64,000 nucleotides of DNA from NCBI RefSeq assembly GCF_021271205.1, contig NZ_JAIWKS010000012.1, positions 100,031 to 164,030 on the forward strand, given 5' to 3'. The notes under the pieces were generated by a model. That model was not told where the DNA came from. It made no database searches and worked only from the letters and a program-made list of their open reading frames with translations. Source of the DNA: Pseudomonas uvaldensis. Its GTDB lineage: Bacteria; Pseudomonadota; Gammaproteobacteria; Pseudomonadales; Pseudomonadaceae. How positions within the stretch are numbered: the stretch's first letter is position 1; each line of letters opens with the position of its first letter. This document shows positions 45,407-53,532 of this stretch, one piece after another. Position numbers and translations under genes: made by a program.

Positions 45407-46276
45407 TTACCCCAGTGACTTCTTGTAGCGGCCTTCGATCATGCGGTTCCACGACAGCATGATCAGCAGATTGAGCAGCAACAATGCGATGGCAATCGCC
45501 GCGCCCATGGGCCAGTTGAGTTCCGACAGGTACTGGTCGTAGATCAGCGTGGCGACCATTTTCAGGCGACGTCCGCCCAGCAGGCCGGGGATGGCGAAGG
45601 AGCTGGCGGCCAGGCCGAACACGATCAGAGTGCCGGACAGCACGCCGGGCATGATTTGCGGCAGCACGACCTTGCGTATCACCGTGAACTGGCTGGCGCC
45701 CAGGGACAATGCGGCCTGTTCGGCGGCCGGGTCGAGTTTTTGCAATGAGGTCCAGACCGGAATGATCATGAACGGCAGCATCACATGGACCAGGGCGATA
45801 ACCACCGCGAACGGCGTGTAGAGCAGCTTCATCGGCGCGCCGCCAAAGGCCTGCAGGGTTTGGTTGACCAGACCGTCTGCACCCAGTAACAGGCTCCAGC
45901 CGAAGGCCCGCACCACCACTGAAATCAGCAGCGGGGTCAGGATCAGGATCAGGAAAATCGAGCGCCACGGTGCCCCCATGCGACTGAGGATGTAGGCCTC
46001 GGGCACGCCGATCAGCACGCAGAGCAACGTGGTCAGGGCACTGATCCAGAAGGTGCGCAGAAAGATCTCGTAGAAATACGGATCGCCCAACAGGCTGATG
46101 TAGTGATCGAAGGTGTAGGCGCCGCTGTCGATGCCCGAGCCATAGTCGAAGACGTTGAACGACAGCACCAGCGTCAGGCCCAGGGGGATGACCAGCAAGC
46201 CCAGGTAAAGCGCCAAGGCCGGTGCGGACATCAGGTAGCCCGGGCGGCCCCGGCGTAGTCTATCCAGCCACTTCAT
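45407..46276 (-). CDS. ABC transporter permease, PotB-like
   Basis: A 289-residue inner-membrane permease with six helices and the EAA loop AAEQAALSLGASQFTVIRKVVLPQIMPG (about 194-221). The start at 46276 overlaps the ATPase stop (ATGA), so translation is coupled. The longer frame to 46486 runs inside the ATPase gene and is not real. Confidence 0.9.
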   Translation of the reverse strand: MKWLDRLRRGRPGYLMSAPALALYLGLLVIPLGLTLVLSFNVFDYGSGIDSGAYTFDHYISLLGDPYFYEIFLRTFWISALTTLLCVLIGVPEAYILSRMGAPWRSIFLILILTPLLISVVVRAFGWSLLLGADGLVNQTLQAFGGAPMKLLYTPFAVVIALVHVMLPFMIIPVWTSLQKLDPAAEQAALSLGASQFTVIRKVVLPQIMPGVLSGTLIVFGLAASSFAIPGLLGGRRLKMVATLIYDQYLSELNWPMGAAIAIALLLLNLLIMLSWNRMIEGRYKKSLG

Positions 46277-47298
46277 GCCGGCACCTCGTCCACGCTCAGC
46301 ACCCGCAACAAGGCCGGGTCCCAGTCCAGGCCTACAACCGTGCCTTCGGTCAGAGGGGCGGAGCCGTCGTTGCGGCGTACGACGCAGAGCTCGCCCAGAT
46401 CGGTGGACACGCCGTACAGCCACTGGCTGCCGAGAAAGAAACGACTGACGAGGGTGCCTTGCAGGCGCCCGGTACCGGCGGGGCACAGGTCGATTTTTTC
46501 CGGCCGCAGGCTCAGGGTCAGGTCGCCCGTGCCTGGGCTGCAGGCCTGGACGACGCCCGCGCTGTCACGTTCGCCCGGCAGCAGGTTGGCTTTGCCGACG
46601 AAGCCGGAGATGAACTCCGTGCGAGGATGTTCGTAGAGGGTGTATGGCGCGTCGATCTGGGTGATGCGCCCCGCCTGCATCACCACGACCCGGTCGCTGA
46701 TGGACAACGCTTCGGACTGGTCGTGGGTGACCATCAACGTGGTAATGCCAACCTCCCGCTGGATGCGACGGATTTCGAATTGCATCTCTTCACGCAGGTT
46801 GGCGTCCAGGTTGGACAGCGGTTCGTCGAGCAACAACACCGGCGGCTCGATCACCAACGCCCGGGCCAGTGCCACACGTTGACGCTGGCCGCCGGAGAGT
46901 TCCCGTGGGTAACGCTCGGCGTGCCGGTCCAGGCGCACCAGTTTCAACACCCGATCCACCCGAGGTTGCAGCTCGGCGTTGGGCACTTTGCGCATGCGCA
47001 GGCCGAAAGCCACGTTGTCCCGGACGGTCATGTGGGGAAACAGCGCATAGCTCTGGAACACCACGCCCAGGCCGCGACTGGCAGGTTTGGCGTGGGTGAT
47101 GTCCCGGCCATCCAGCAGGATGCGACCGCTGCTGACTTCGACGAAGCCGGCGATCATTTGCAGGGTGGTGGTTTTGCCGCAGCCGGAAGGGCCCAGCAGC
47201 GAGACGAATTCGCCTTTTTCCACCGAAAGGTTGGTGGCAACCACGGCGTCGATGTCGCCGTAGCGTTTGCTCAAGTCTTGAAGTTGCACGAAAGCCAT
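46273..47298 (-). CDS. ABC transporter ATP-binding protein, PotA-like
   Basis: A 341-residue ATPase. Walker A is GPSGCGKTTT (about 36-45), the signature is ELSGGQRQRVALARAL (about 133-148), Walker B is VLLLDEPLSNLD and the switch His is in VTHDQSEAL. A C-terminal TOBE-like regulatory domain (RPEKIDL..) is present. It is the first gene of the operon, 245 bases from the divergent IclR gene. Confidence 0.92.
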   Translation of the reverse strand: MAFVQLQDLSKRYGDIDAVVATNLSVEKGEFVSLLGPSGCGKTTTLQMIAGFVEVSSGRILLDGRDITHAKPASRGLGVVFQSYALFPHMTVRDNVAFGLRMRKVPNAELQPRVDRVLKLVRLDRHAERYPRELSGGQRQRVALARALVIEPPVLLLDEPLSNLDANLREEMQFEIRRIQREVGITTLMVTHDQSEALSISDRVVVMQAGRITQIDAPYTLYEHPRTEFISGFVGKANLLPGERDSAGVVQACSPGTGDLTLSLRPEKIDLCPAGTGRLQGTLVSRFFLGSQWLYGVSTDLGELCVVRRNDGSAPLTEGTVVGLDWDPALLRVLSVDEVPA

Positions 47299-47543
47299 GA
47301 CCGCGCTCCACCTGAGATTGTTATGCGTCGCCAGCCGGCGCGCTTTTTTGTATGGGCAGATACGAAGGGATATTGCGGGGTGCGTTGGCGCTCGACCTTG
47401 GGTCGGCTGCCGCTGTTGTTCGAATCGCCCCTGTATGGACGCAGAGTAGGACGAAGACTAGGATGGGCTCAATGGACTATTTCACTGAAGCGATGATTAT
47501 TTTCAGTTTTATTCGATGAGTAAATTTTCCTACGAGAAATTTG
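47299..47543. promoter_or_regulatory. Divergent ABC operon / iclR control region with a palindrome
   Basis: The half nearest iclR is AT-rich. A palindromic site with arms AAATTT..AAATTT around a C..G core (47522-47542) abuts the iclR start and suits an IclR autoregulatory operator. No definite -35/-10 pair was assigned. Confidence 0.45.
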
Positions 47544-48380
47544 ATGAACGATTCCATTGATCGGAATAAAGAAAAAGGCGAAGTGGGCGTCGGCGCGGTA
47601 TCCAGACTGTTTGCCGTGTTGCGCACCCTTGGGGACACCGCCGAGGGCGGCGAGCGGGTAACGCAACTGGCCCAGCGCATCGGCCTTTCCCAGCCGACCA
47701 CCCATCGCATGTTGCGCAGCTTGATGGACGAGGGCATGGTCGAGCAGGATGCACGCAGCAAGCGTTATCGCCTGAGCCTGGACTTCTTCGCCCTGGCCGC
47801 CCGCGCCGGCAACACCGGTAACCTGCGCGAACTGGCGCGGCCGGCCATGTTGCGGCTGTCGGCCTCACTCGGGGACTCGTTGTTCCTGCTGGCCCGCAGT
47901 GGTTTTGATGCGATCTGCCTGGACCGTAGCGAAGGGCCTTTCCCGATCCGCACCTTCACCGGTGACATCGGTGGTCGGGTGGCGCTGGGGGTAGGTCAGG
48001 GCAGCTTGGCGATTCTGGCGTTCCTGCCGGAAGAAGAGCGCGACACCGTCATTACCTACAACCTGCCGCGGCTCAAGGATTTTCATCTGTACGACGAAGT
48101 CTTCCTGCGCTCGGAAGTCGAGAACGTGCGCACCCTGGGTTACGCCGGACGCAATACGGGCGTGTTGCAGGGGATGGCGGGGGTGGCCGTGCCGATCCTC
48201 GACCGCGAAGGCCGGGCCGTAGCGGCCTTGAGCGTGGCCACGATCAGCGATCGGCTGGGGCCGGATCGCCTGCCGACCGTGGTGGAAATGCTCAAGCGCG
48301 AGGCGAACCTGATCGGGCCACGAATCAACCCGTTCGATCCGGTGTTGCGCCGGCCATCGCAGGTGTTCGGGCAGGGGTGA
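47544..48380 (+). CDS. IclR family transcriptional regulator
   Basis: A 278-residue regulator. The N-terminal winged helix is at about 15-75 (AVSRLFAVLRTLGDTAEGGERVTQLAQRIGLSQPTTHRMLRSLMDEGMVEQD), followed by the GAF-like effector domain (LGDSLFLLARSGFDAICLDR, VALGVGQGSLAILAFLPEEE, GMAGVAVPILDREGRAVAALSVA). ATG at 47544 is used. It is divergent from the transporter/oxidase operon and probably controls it in response to its substrate. Confidence 0.9.
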   Translation: MNDSIDRNKEKGEVGVGAVSRLFAVLRTLGDTAEGGERVTQLAQRIGLSQPTTHRMLRSLMDEGMVEQDARSKRYRLSLDFFALAARAGNTGNLRELARPAMLRLSASLGDSLFLLARSGFDAICLDRSEGPFPIRTFTGDIGGRVALGVGQGSLAILAFLPEEERDTVITYNLPRLKDFHLYDEVFLRSEVENVRTLGYAGRNTGVLQGMAGVAVPILDREGRAVAALSVATISDRLGPDRLPTVVEMLKREANLIGPRINPFDPVLRRPSQVFGQG

Positions 48381-48421
48381 GTACATCAAACATCCGCAGA
48401 TCCCACAGGCATCTGTGGTGG

Positions 48422-49174
48422 TCAGAAGTTAAGTGTCTGCCTGAGCTTCTGCGCCGCCGGCAGGTCGCTGGGAATGACCATCGCATAGTTGTAGCCTGGC
48501 CCGGACCAGTACTCGGCCTGCAATTCGCCGTCGCGACGACTGCCCCGGGGCAGCAGGAAATTCCTGGGGCCCGGAGGTCGTACATAAAAGCTGATCTTCT
48601 GACCGCTCGGGTCCTGATAGACCACCATGGCCGCCGCCCCTTGCTCGGTGCTGAGCAACCGTCCACTGACGGGTTTGAAACCCGCGCCCGACAAATCCGG
48701 CAGCCGATTGATCTGGTTGAAGTAGCGGTCGAGCCAATCCTGCATGCTGTGGCCATCGCCGCTCTGGTAGTCGGCCGGCAGGATGCCTTGCTGGGCAAAT
48801 AAACGGTATGCCTGCATGGCGTCCGCCATGGGGGCCGCAGCGCTGAGAAGCGTCATTTCCCGGGCATGCCAGCCACCGAACCCGCCCACGCTGACGGCCA
48901 GCAACAGGACAGCCGCGCTGGCCAGATAACGGCGGGCACGGTGCTTCAGGCGCAGGCGAATCATGGCTGGATCGAGGTCCGGATTCGTCGGTTGCTGCAG
49001 GGCTCCGCTCAAGGCTGTGCGCAAGTGCTGCGCATCCTGCTGCCAGGCCCGGACCTTGGCGGCGACGTCGGGGTGATTGGCGAGGTACGTGTCCACCAGG
49101 TGCTGGTCGGCCTCGCTCAGTTGTCGATCAATGTAGGCGTGCAGGTCGTTTTCGCTGGGGGGCATGCTGATCAT
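48422..49174 (-). CDS. Anti-sigma factor, transmembrane
   Basis: A 250-residue membrane protein. The N-terminal part has a zinc-finger-anti-sigma-like layout (MPPSENDLHAYIDRQLSEADQHLVDTYLANHPDVAAKVRAW) but lacks the paired Cys of ZAS proteins. One transmembrane helix (YLASAAVLLLAVSVGGFGGW, about 92-111) leads to a periplasmic domain of 135 residues. Its start codon overlaps the sigma gene stop (ATGA). It should hold the upstream ECF sigma factor inactive until a periplasmic signal arrives. Confidence 0.88.
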   Translation of the reverse strand: MISMPPSENDLHAYIDRQLSEADQHLVDTYLANHPDVAAKVRAWQQDAQHLRTALSGALQQPTNPDLDPAMIRLRLKHRARRYLASAAVLLLAVSVGGFGGWHAREMTLLSAAAPMADAMQAYRLFAQQGILPADYQSGDGHSMQDWLDRYFNQINRLPDLSGAGFKPVSGRLLSTEQGAAAMVVYQDPSGQKISFYVRPPGPRNFLLPRGSRRDGELQAEYWSGPGYNYAMVIPSDLPAAQKLRQTLNF

Positions 49175-49677
49175 TTGAGTATCCGCAGGGCAGGGCGGGT
49201 GATTTCGCCTTCGCTGAGTTGGCGCAGGGCCTGGCGGGCACGGGACAGGCGCGACATCACGGTGCCGGTCGGCACGTCGAGAATGTCCGCGACTTGCTGG
49301 TAGCTCAAGCCTTCCACCGATACCCACAGCAGCAGGGCGCGTTGCTCGGTGGTGAGCTGATCGAACGCCTGGAGCGACGATTGGGCGATCACGCTGCGCT
49401 CGGCCGAAGGCTGGGTGTCGTCGCGACCGGTGAAAAATTCCAGCATGCGCGCATAACGCCGGGAACGGCGATGAGCGTCGAGGAACTGCCGATAAAGAAT
49501 GGAAAACAACCAGGCGCGCAAGTCACCCTCGGGACGTTTGTCCTGCCATTTCGACAGCGCTCGTTCCAGGCAAGTCTGCACCAGGTCGTCGGCGTTGCTG
49601 GGGTTATGCGTCAGTGACACGGCAAAGCGCCGTAGCCTGGGGATGAGCACGCGCAACTGGTCATCGAGTTCGTTCAT
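49171..49677 (-). CDS. ECF sigma factor
   Basis: A 168-residue sigma-70 family protein with only regions 2 and 4: region 2 at about 15-80 (LRRFAVSLTHNPSNADDLVQTCLERALSKW..DLRAWLFSILYRQFLDAHRR) and region 4 at about 110-160 (LQAFDQLTTEQRALLLWVSVEGLSYQQVADILDVPTGTVMSRLSRARQALRQL). The start at 49677 is set by the family; the upstream open frame overlaps the divergent catalase gene. It heads a two-gene unit with its anti-sigma factor and faces a catalase-fold gene. Confidence 0.92.
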   Translation of the reverse strand: MNELDDQLRVLIPRLRRFAVSLTHNPSNADDLVQTCLERALSKWQDKRPEGDLRAWLFSILYRQFLDAHRRSRRYARMLEFFTGRDDTQPSAERSVIAQSSLQAFDQLTTEQRALLLWVSVEGLSYQQVADILDVPTGTVMSRLSRARQALRQLSEGEITRPALRILK

Positions 49678-49718
49678 GGGAGGCTTCTGTGAGGCAGTCA
49701 GTGCACCGAGGCTGGAAA

Positions 49719-49744
49719 GACGACCCGCGAACAAGATTATTCCA
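49719..49744 (-). promoter_or_regulatory. ECF-type promoter of the sigma/anti-sigma genes
   Basis: Read leftward: GGAAATAA (49744-49737), 14 bases, CGTC (49722-49719). It lies 42 bases before the sigma start codon and has the same layout as the rightward promoter at 49772-49797, as expected for autoregulation. Confidence 0.7.
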
Positions 49745-49771
49745 GAGCAGGAAAAATAAATACGAGGCCTG

Positions 49772-49797
49772 GGAATAAACCTGCCGTGCCTTCGTCT
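49772..49797 (+). promoter_or_regulatory. ECF-type promoter of the catalase/b561 genes
   Basis: GGGAATAA (49772-49779), 14 bases, CGTC (49794-49797). GGAAT-like -35 and CGTC -10 elements are typical of ECF sigma factors. It lies 43 bases before the catalase-fold start. Confidence 0.7.
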
Positions 49798-49840
49798 GAC
49801 GGGTCCTTCCTCAAATGGCCTTGGGCCTTGGAGCTTCGTC

Positions 49841-50923
49841 ATGGTTGACCCTTCCGCTTCACCGAGCCGGCCGCCGTTGAGTCCCGCAGCCCTGGCGCTG
49901 CGCCTGAGTGGCATCGCCGTCATTGTGGCCGCGTTGGGCGGGGCGTTTGCCTACGTCAACGGCTCCCTTGACCCACAGCGACTGACGCCCGATGCGCTGG
50001 TCAATGTGCTAGAAAAAAATAACGGTGTTCACCCCGGCTTTCGACGCAACCATTCAAAAGGTGTCTGCGTTGCCGGCTATTTCGAAAGCAGCGGCGAGGC
50101 ACGAGCCTATTCCCGAGCCCAGGTGTTCATGGAGTCGCGCACGCCGGTAGTCGGACGTTTCGCCTTGCCCAGTGGGAATCCTTACGCACCGGACGGCAGC
50201 GTGCCGATCCGCAGTCTTGCGCTGCGTTTCACCCAGGCCAACGGCCAACAATGGCGTACCGGCATGAACAGCATGCCGGTGTTCCCGGTGGGTACGCCTG
50301 AGGCGTTTTACCAGTTCCAACAGGCTCAATTGCCCGACCCGGCCACGGGCAAACCCAATCCGGCGGCGGTGCCGGCGTTTTTTGCCGCGCATCCGGAAGC
50401 CATGCCGTTTCTGCAATGGATCAAGACGGCCAGGCCGTCGGCCAGTTATGCCACTGAAACCTATAACGGTATCAACGCGTTTTATCTGGTCAATCAGGCA
50501 GGGCAACGTCAGGCGGTGCGCTGGGGCGTGGTGCCCTTGAGCCAGGATACGGCGGACGCAACGCCACCCCAGGGGGCCGACTTTCTCGAACAGGACCTGG
50601 CCAAGCGCCTCGCTGCCGGACCGTTGCGCTGGCGGTTGAACATCACTTTGGCCAACCCGGGGGATCCAGTAAACGACGCCAGCAAGGTCTGGCCCGCCGA
50701 TCGCAAGGTGCTCAATGCCGGCACGCTGGTACTGGAGCGCACCCAGGCGCAGGACAACGGTGAATGCCGCGACATTAACTACGACCCGCTGATCCTGCCC
50801 AGCGGTATCGAAGGTTCCGAAGACCCGTTGCTGGTCGCACGGTCCGCCGCCTATGCCAGGTCCTACTTGCGGCGTGCCAGTGAAGTGAATCCATTGCCCG
50901 CCAACCAGGAGTCCCGCCCATGA
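49841..50923 (+). CDS. Membrane-anchored catalase-fold heme protein (SrpA-like)
   Basis: A 360-residue member of the small catalase-related family. A single N-terminal helix (LRLSGIAVIVAALGGAFAYVNG, about 21-42) anchors it in the membrane facing the periplasm. The distal His is in GVHPGFRRNHSKGVCVAGYF (about 63), followed by PSGNPYAPDGSVPIRSLALRF; the proximal heme Tyr lies near the C-terminus in ARSAAYARSYLRR. It likely acts as a peroxidase. Its stop overlaps the cytochrome b561 start (ATGA), which suggests electrons are fed to it by b561. Confidence 0.88.
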   Translation: MVDPSASPSRPPLSPAALALRLSGIAVIVAALGGAFAYVNGSLDPQRLTPDALVNVLEKNNGVHPGFRRNHSKGVCVAGYFESSGEARAYSRAQVFMESRTPVVGRFALPSGNPYAPDGSVPIRSLALRFTQANGQQWRTGMNSMPVFPVGTPEAFYQFQQAQLPDPATGKPNPAAVPAFFAAHPEAMPFLQWIKTARPSASYATETYNGINAFYLVNQAGQRQAVRWGVVPLSQDTADATPPQGADFLEQDLAKRLAAGPLRWRLNITLANPGDPVNDASKVWPADRKVLNAGTLVLERTQAQDNGECRDINYDPLILPSGIEGSEDPLLVARSAAYARSYLRRASEVNPLPANQESRP

Positions 50924-51462
50924 ACGCCCCCCATCACTTCGCGCCGCTGGCTCGGTTGCTCCACTGGCTGATGGCCCTGATGATCATTGCCATGCTGTTC
51001 ATAGGCGCGGGCATGGTGGCTTCGGTGTCCGAGCGTCATGAGTGGCTGCTGCAACTGCACAAGCCGTTGGGGGTGGCGATCCTGCTGTTGGTGATCGTGC
51101 GTCTGGTGGTGCGGTTCACGACTCGGCAGCCGTCGCTTCCCGCCGATCTGCCGGGCTGGCAGGCGTTGGCGGCCAAAGCGTCGCATGTCCTGCTGTACGC
51201 CTTGATGCTGGTGTTGCCGTTGTTGGGTTGGGGAATGGTTTCAGCGGCCGGGGACCCGGTGATGCTCAGCGACACGCTGCAACTGCCTTCGATTCTACCG
51301 GCGGACGCACCGACCTTCGCGCTGCTGCGCAAGGCCCACGGTTACCTGGCGTATCTGTTGTTCCTGACCGTGCTGGTGCATCTGGCGGCGGCGCTGTTTC
51401 ACGGTTGGGTAAGACGGGATGAGGTATTGGACAGTATGTTGCGGGGTAGAGATCGGACTTGA
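50920..51462 (+). CDS. Cytochrome b561 family protein
   Basis: A 180-residue four-helix diheme membrane protein with His ligands in LARLLHWLMALMI, LLQLHKPLGVAILLL, AKASHVLLYALML and RKAHGYLAYLLFLTVLVHLAAALFH. It is translationally coupled to the catalase-fold gene and probably supplies it with electrons from ubiquinol. Confidence 0.92.
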   Translation: MNAPHHFAPLARLLHWLMALMIIAMLFIGAGMVASVSERHEWLLQLHKPLGVAILLLVIVRLVVRFTTRQPSLPADLPGWQALAAKASHVLLYALMLVLPLLGWGMVSAAGDPVMLSDTLQLPSILPADAPTFALLRKAHGYLAYLLFLTVLVHLAAALFHGWVRRDEVLDSMLRGRDRT

Positions 51463-51475
51463 GACGGATGAAGGT

Positions 51476-51537
51476 TTTGTGGCGAGGGGATTTATCCCCG
51501 CTGGGTTGCATAGCAACCCAACCCCCTCGCCACAAGG
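51476..51537. repeat. REP-type double hairpin
   Basis: TTGTGGCGAGGGG and CCCCTCGCCACAA enclose an inner GGGTTGC-ATA-GCAACCC stem. It lies between convergent genes and may serve as terminator. Confidence 0.8.
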
Positions 51538-51547
51538 AGTGCTTGCT

Positions 51548-52699
51548 TCAGCGCAACTCGTCGACCATGTCCGCCATGGTACTCAATACATCCTTGCCCA
51601 GTTGCATCGAGCGCTTGCCGGACCAGCCTGTGTGCGGGTTCGGGTGGTCGTTGTGGTCTTTGAAAGGCATTTCCAGGGTCAAGGAAAGGCAGTCGTATTT
51701 CTGACCGACTGCATTACAGGCCAGCGTCATGTTGGCCTGGCCCGGTTCGTCCCGGGTGTAGCCATAGGTGGTCTGGAAGTCTTTGGTCTGGTGTTTGAGG
51801 TGGCTGCGGAAGCGTTCTTCGAGTTTCGCAATGCGTGGCGTGTAGCCTGGATTGCCTTCGCAGCCGGCCGTGAATACGTGAGGAATTTCCTCGTCGCCAT
51901 GGACGTCCAGAAACAGATCGACGCCGTATTTCTCCATTTGCTGCTGTACGAAAAACACCTCAGGGCTTATCTCCTGGCTGGCATTCTGCCAGGCGCGGTT
52001 GAGATCCTGGCCCATGGCGTTGGTCCGCAGATGGCCATGGAACGCACCGTCCGGGTTCATGTTCGGTACCAGGTACAGGTCGGCCTTGGTCAATAGCCGG
52101 TTCAGTTGTGCATCGTCCTTGTCCTGGAGGCGTTCGATCACCCCTTCCATGAACCATTCGGCCATGTGCTCGCCAGGATGCTGCTGGGCGATGATCCAGA
52201 TCTTGCGTTGGCCTTCGGCACCGCTGCCTTTGCGCAGCAATTGAATGTCGCGCCCTTCGGCGCTTTTACCGGTGGCCAGTTGTTCGATTCCGGCCTTGTG
52301 TTGTGCCTGCTCGATCAACCAGTCGTGTCGGCCACGGCTGTAGGGTTCGAAATAGGCGAACCAGGCATGAGACTGTTCGGCTTCAAGATGAAAACGCAGG
52401 GCATCGCCTTCGAACTGAGTAGGGATGCGGAACCAGTTGACGTGATCGTAGGATGCGACGGTCTGATAACCCGTCCACGCCTTGTTGTAGGACGATTGAC
52501 TGGCATTGAGCAGTCTGAAGGAATATTCCTGACCAACGTGAAGACCGCTGGCTTTGAAGTGGAACCATTGGAAGTGGGCGCTGCGGGTGTCGGGTCTGAT
52601 TTTCAGCAACGACTGCAACGGGTTGCTGATGTCCACGACTTCGATGTTGCCGCTGTCGAAATTGGCAGTGATATCAAAAGAGGATTTAGCCACGGTCAC
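51548..52699 (-). CDS. M14 family zinc carboxypeptidase, cytosolic CCP-like
   Basis: A 383-residue metallopeptidase. The zinc ligands are in QQHPGEHMAEW (H-x-x-E, about 174-177) and DVHGDEE (about 268), with catalytic Glu in LTLEMPFKDHND (about 341). An N-terminal beta domain of about 120 residues (ITANFDSGNIEVVDI..WFHFKASGL) precedes the peptidase domain; this N-domain marks the cytosolic carboxypeptidase (Nna1/CCP) subgroup known for tubulin deglutamylation in eukaryotes. No signal peptide is present. The bacterial substrate is unknown. Confidence 0.9.
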   Translation of the reverse strand: MTVAKSSFDITANFDSGNIEVVDISNPLQSLLKIRPDTRSAHFQWFHFKASGLHVGQEYSFRLLNASQSSYNKAWTGYQTVASYDHVNWFRIPTQFEGDALRFHLEAEQSHAWFAYFEPYSRGRHDWLIEQAQHKAGIEQLATGKSAEGRDIQLLRKGSGAEGQRKIWIIAQQHPGEHMAEWFMEGVIERLQDKDDAQLNRLLTKADLYLVPNMNPDGAFHGHLRTNAMGQDLNRAWQNASQEISPEVFFVQQQMEKYGVDLFLDVHGDEEIPHVFTAGCEGNPGYTPRIAKLEERFRSHLKHQTKDFQTTYGYTRDEPGQANMTLACNAVGQKYDCLSLTLEMPFKDHNDHPNPHTGWSGKRSMQLGKDVLSTMADMVDELR

Positions 52700-52972
52700 G
52701 ATTCCCGAAAAGGATTTTTATGGCCGTTACTTTACACGCTGGAAAAGAAAAATCGGGACGATTTGCATCATGCGCGAAGGGGGCGTCCTCCCTGGACGCA
52801 AAAGCAGCTTAGAGAGTCTGCAATTGATTCTCAAGTGCTGCCTGTCAATAGTTTTCACCGCGATGGCGGGTGATGTTTGTCAACGGGTTTTCATTTGCTA
52901 TCATCGCCGCCATCAAAATCAGCCACACCCAAAAGACTTCATTAGCCTGAAGCCATAAGCCGAAAATCGGCC
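52700..52972. other. Intergenic region downstream of PrrF
   Basis: No gene is seen between the M14 peptidase start and the PrrF terminator. It must contain the leftward peptidase promoter, which was not identified. Confidence 0.4.
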
Positions 52973-53086
52973 AAAAAAAAGACCCGGCAAAAAGCCGGGT
53001 CAAAAACCGTGATTAGCCTGATGAGGAGATATTCCAGAAGTCCGACCTAAGGTCTTCTGGTCTATCGACTGATCTCGCGACCAGCT
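52973..53086 (-). ncRNA. prrF: PrrF iron-responsive small RNA
   Basis: Read leftward from about 53086, the RNA begins AGCTGGTCGCGAGATCAG, passes through AGACCTTAGGTCGGACTTCTGG and the conserved core UCUCCUCAUCAGGCUAAUCACGG, and ends in the terminator GACCCGGC-UUUUU-GCCGGGUC with eight U. This matches the Pseudomonas PrrF family, which represses mRNAs of iron-containing proteins (superoxide dismutase, succinate dehydrogenase, aconitase) when iron is low. A Fur box and sigma-70 promoter precede it. The 5' end is placed seven bases after the -10. Confidence 0.92.
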
Positions 53087-53088
53087 GA

Positions 53089-53120
53089 TGCAATAATAAT
53101 CATTATCATTTGCAAGTCAA
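53089..53120 (-). promoter_or_regulatory. Fur box and sigma-70 promoter of PrrF
   Basis: Read leftward: TTGACT (53120-53115), 16 bases, TATTAT (53098-53093). The spacer and -10 carry GATAATGATTATTATTGCA (53107-53089), which agrees with 14 of 19 positions of the Fur consensus, so iron-loaded Fur would block the promoter. Confidence 0.85.
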
Positions 53121-53187
53121 ATGATTTTATTGCATTCATTGGAAAAAATTTTCCTGCCGGTCGCGTCCGCCGCGCCATTCCCAATGG

Positions 53188-53532
53188 TTACGCCTGACGG
53201 GTAGGGTAGCTATCCAGCGAGCGGTCAAGCATTGCCTTGACCAGATCAATCATATGCACCACTGAAAATGCCAGGTCACGGCTCGAACCTTCCAACCGAT
53301 TGGCTGACTCGTGGGCGGTGGCAGCTGCGCAGCGCAGCAGGTCGCACGCGTGAACCAGGGCTTCTTCTCCGCTGATGTTGCGGTTCACGTCGAAAAAACG
53401 ATGCTCTTGAGTCTCTGAAACACCCGGTTTCAAGTAGTAATCCAGGGCCCGCTGGGCGGCCGGGCAATCCTGTAGCGAAGGGAACGCGCTGTCGAAAGGG
53501 TTGATAGGCTCGTCTTTGTTGGCAGTGTCCAT
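53188..53532 (-). CDS. Small Pseudomonas protein, DUF6124-like
   Basis: A 114-residue soluble protein. It has the RALDYYLKP segment (about 28-36), an EEALVHACDLLRCAAATAHESANRL segment (about 56-80) and a helical C-terminus, features shared by a family of small Pseudomonas proteins annotated DUF6124/DUF3077-like. Function is unknown. It is divergent from the PrtR-like regulator gene, which may control it. Confidence 0.75.
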   Translation of the reverse strand: MDTANKDEPINPFDSAFPSLQDCPAAQRALDYYLKPGVSETQEHRFFDVNRNISGEEALVHACDLLRCAAATAHESANRLEGSSRDLAFSVVHMIDLVKAMLDRSLDSYPTRQA

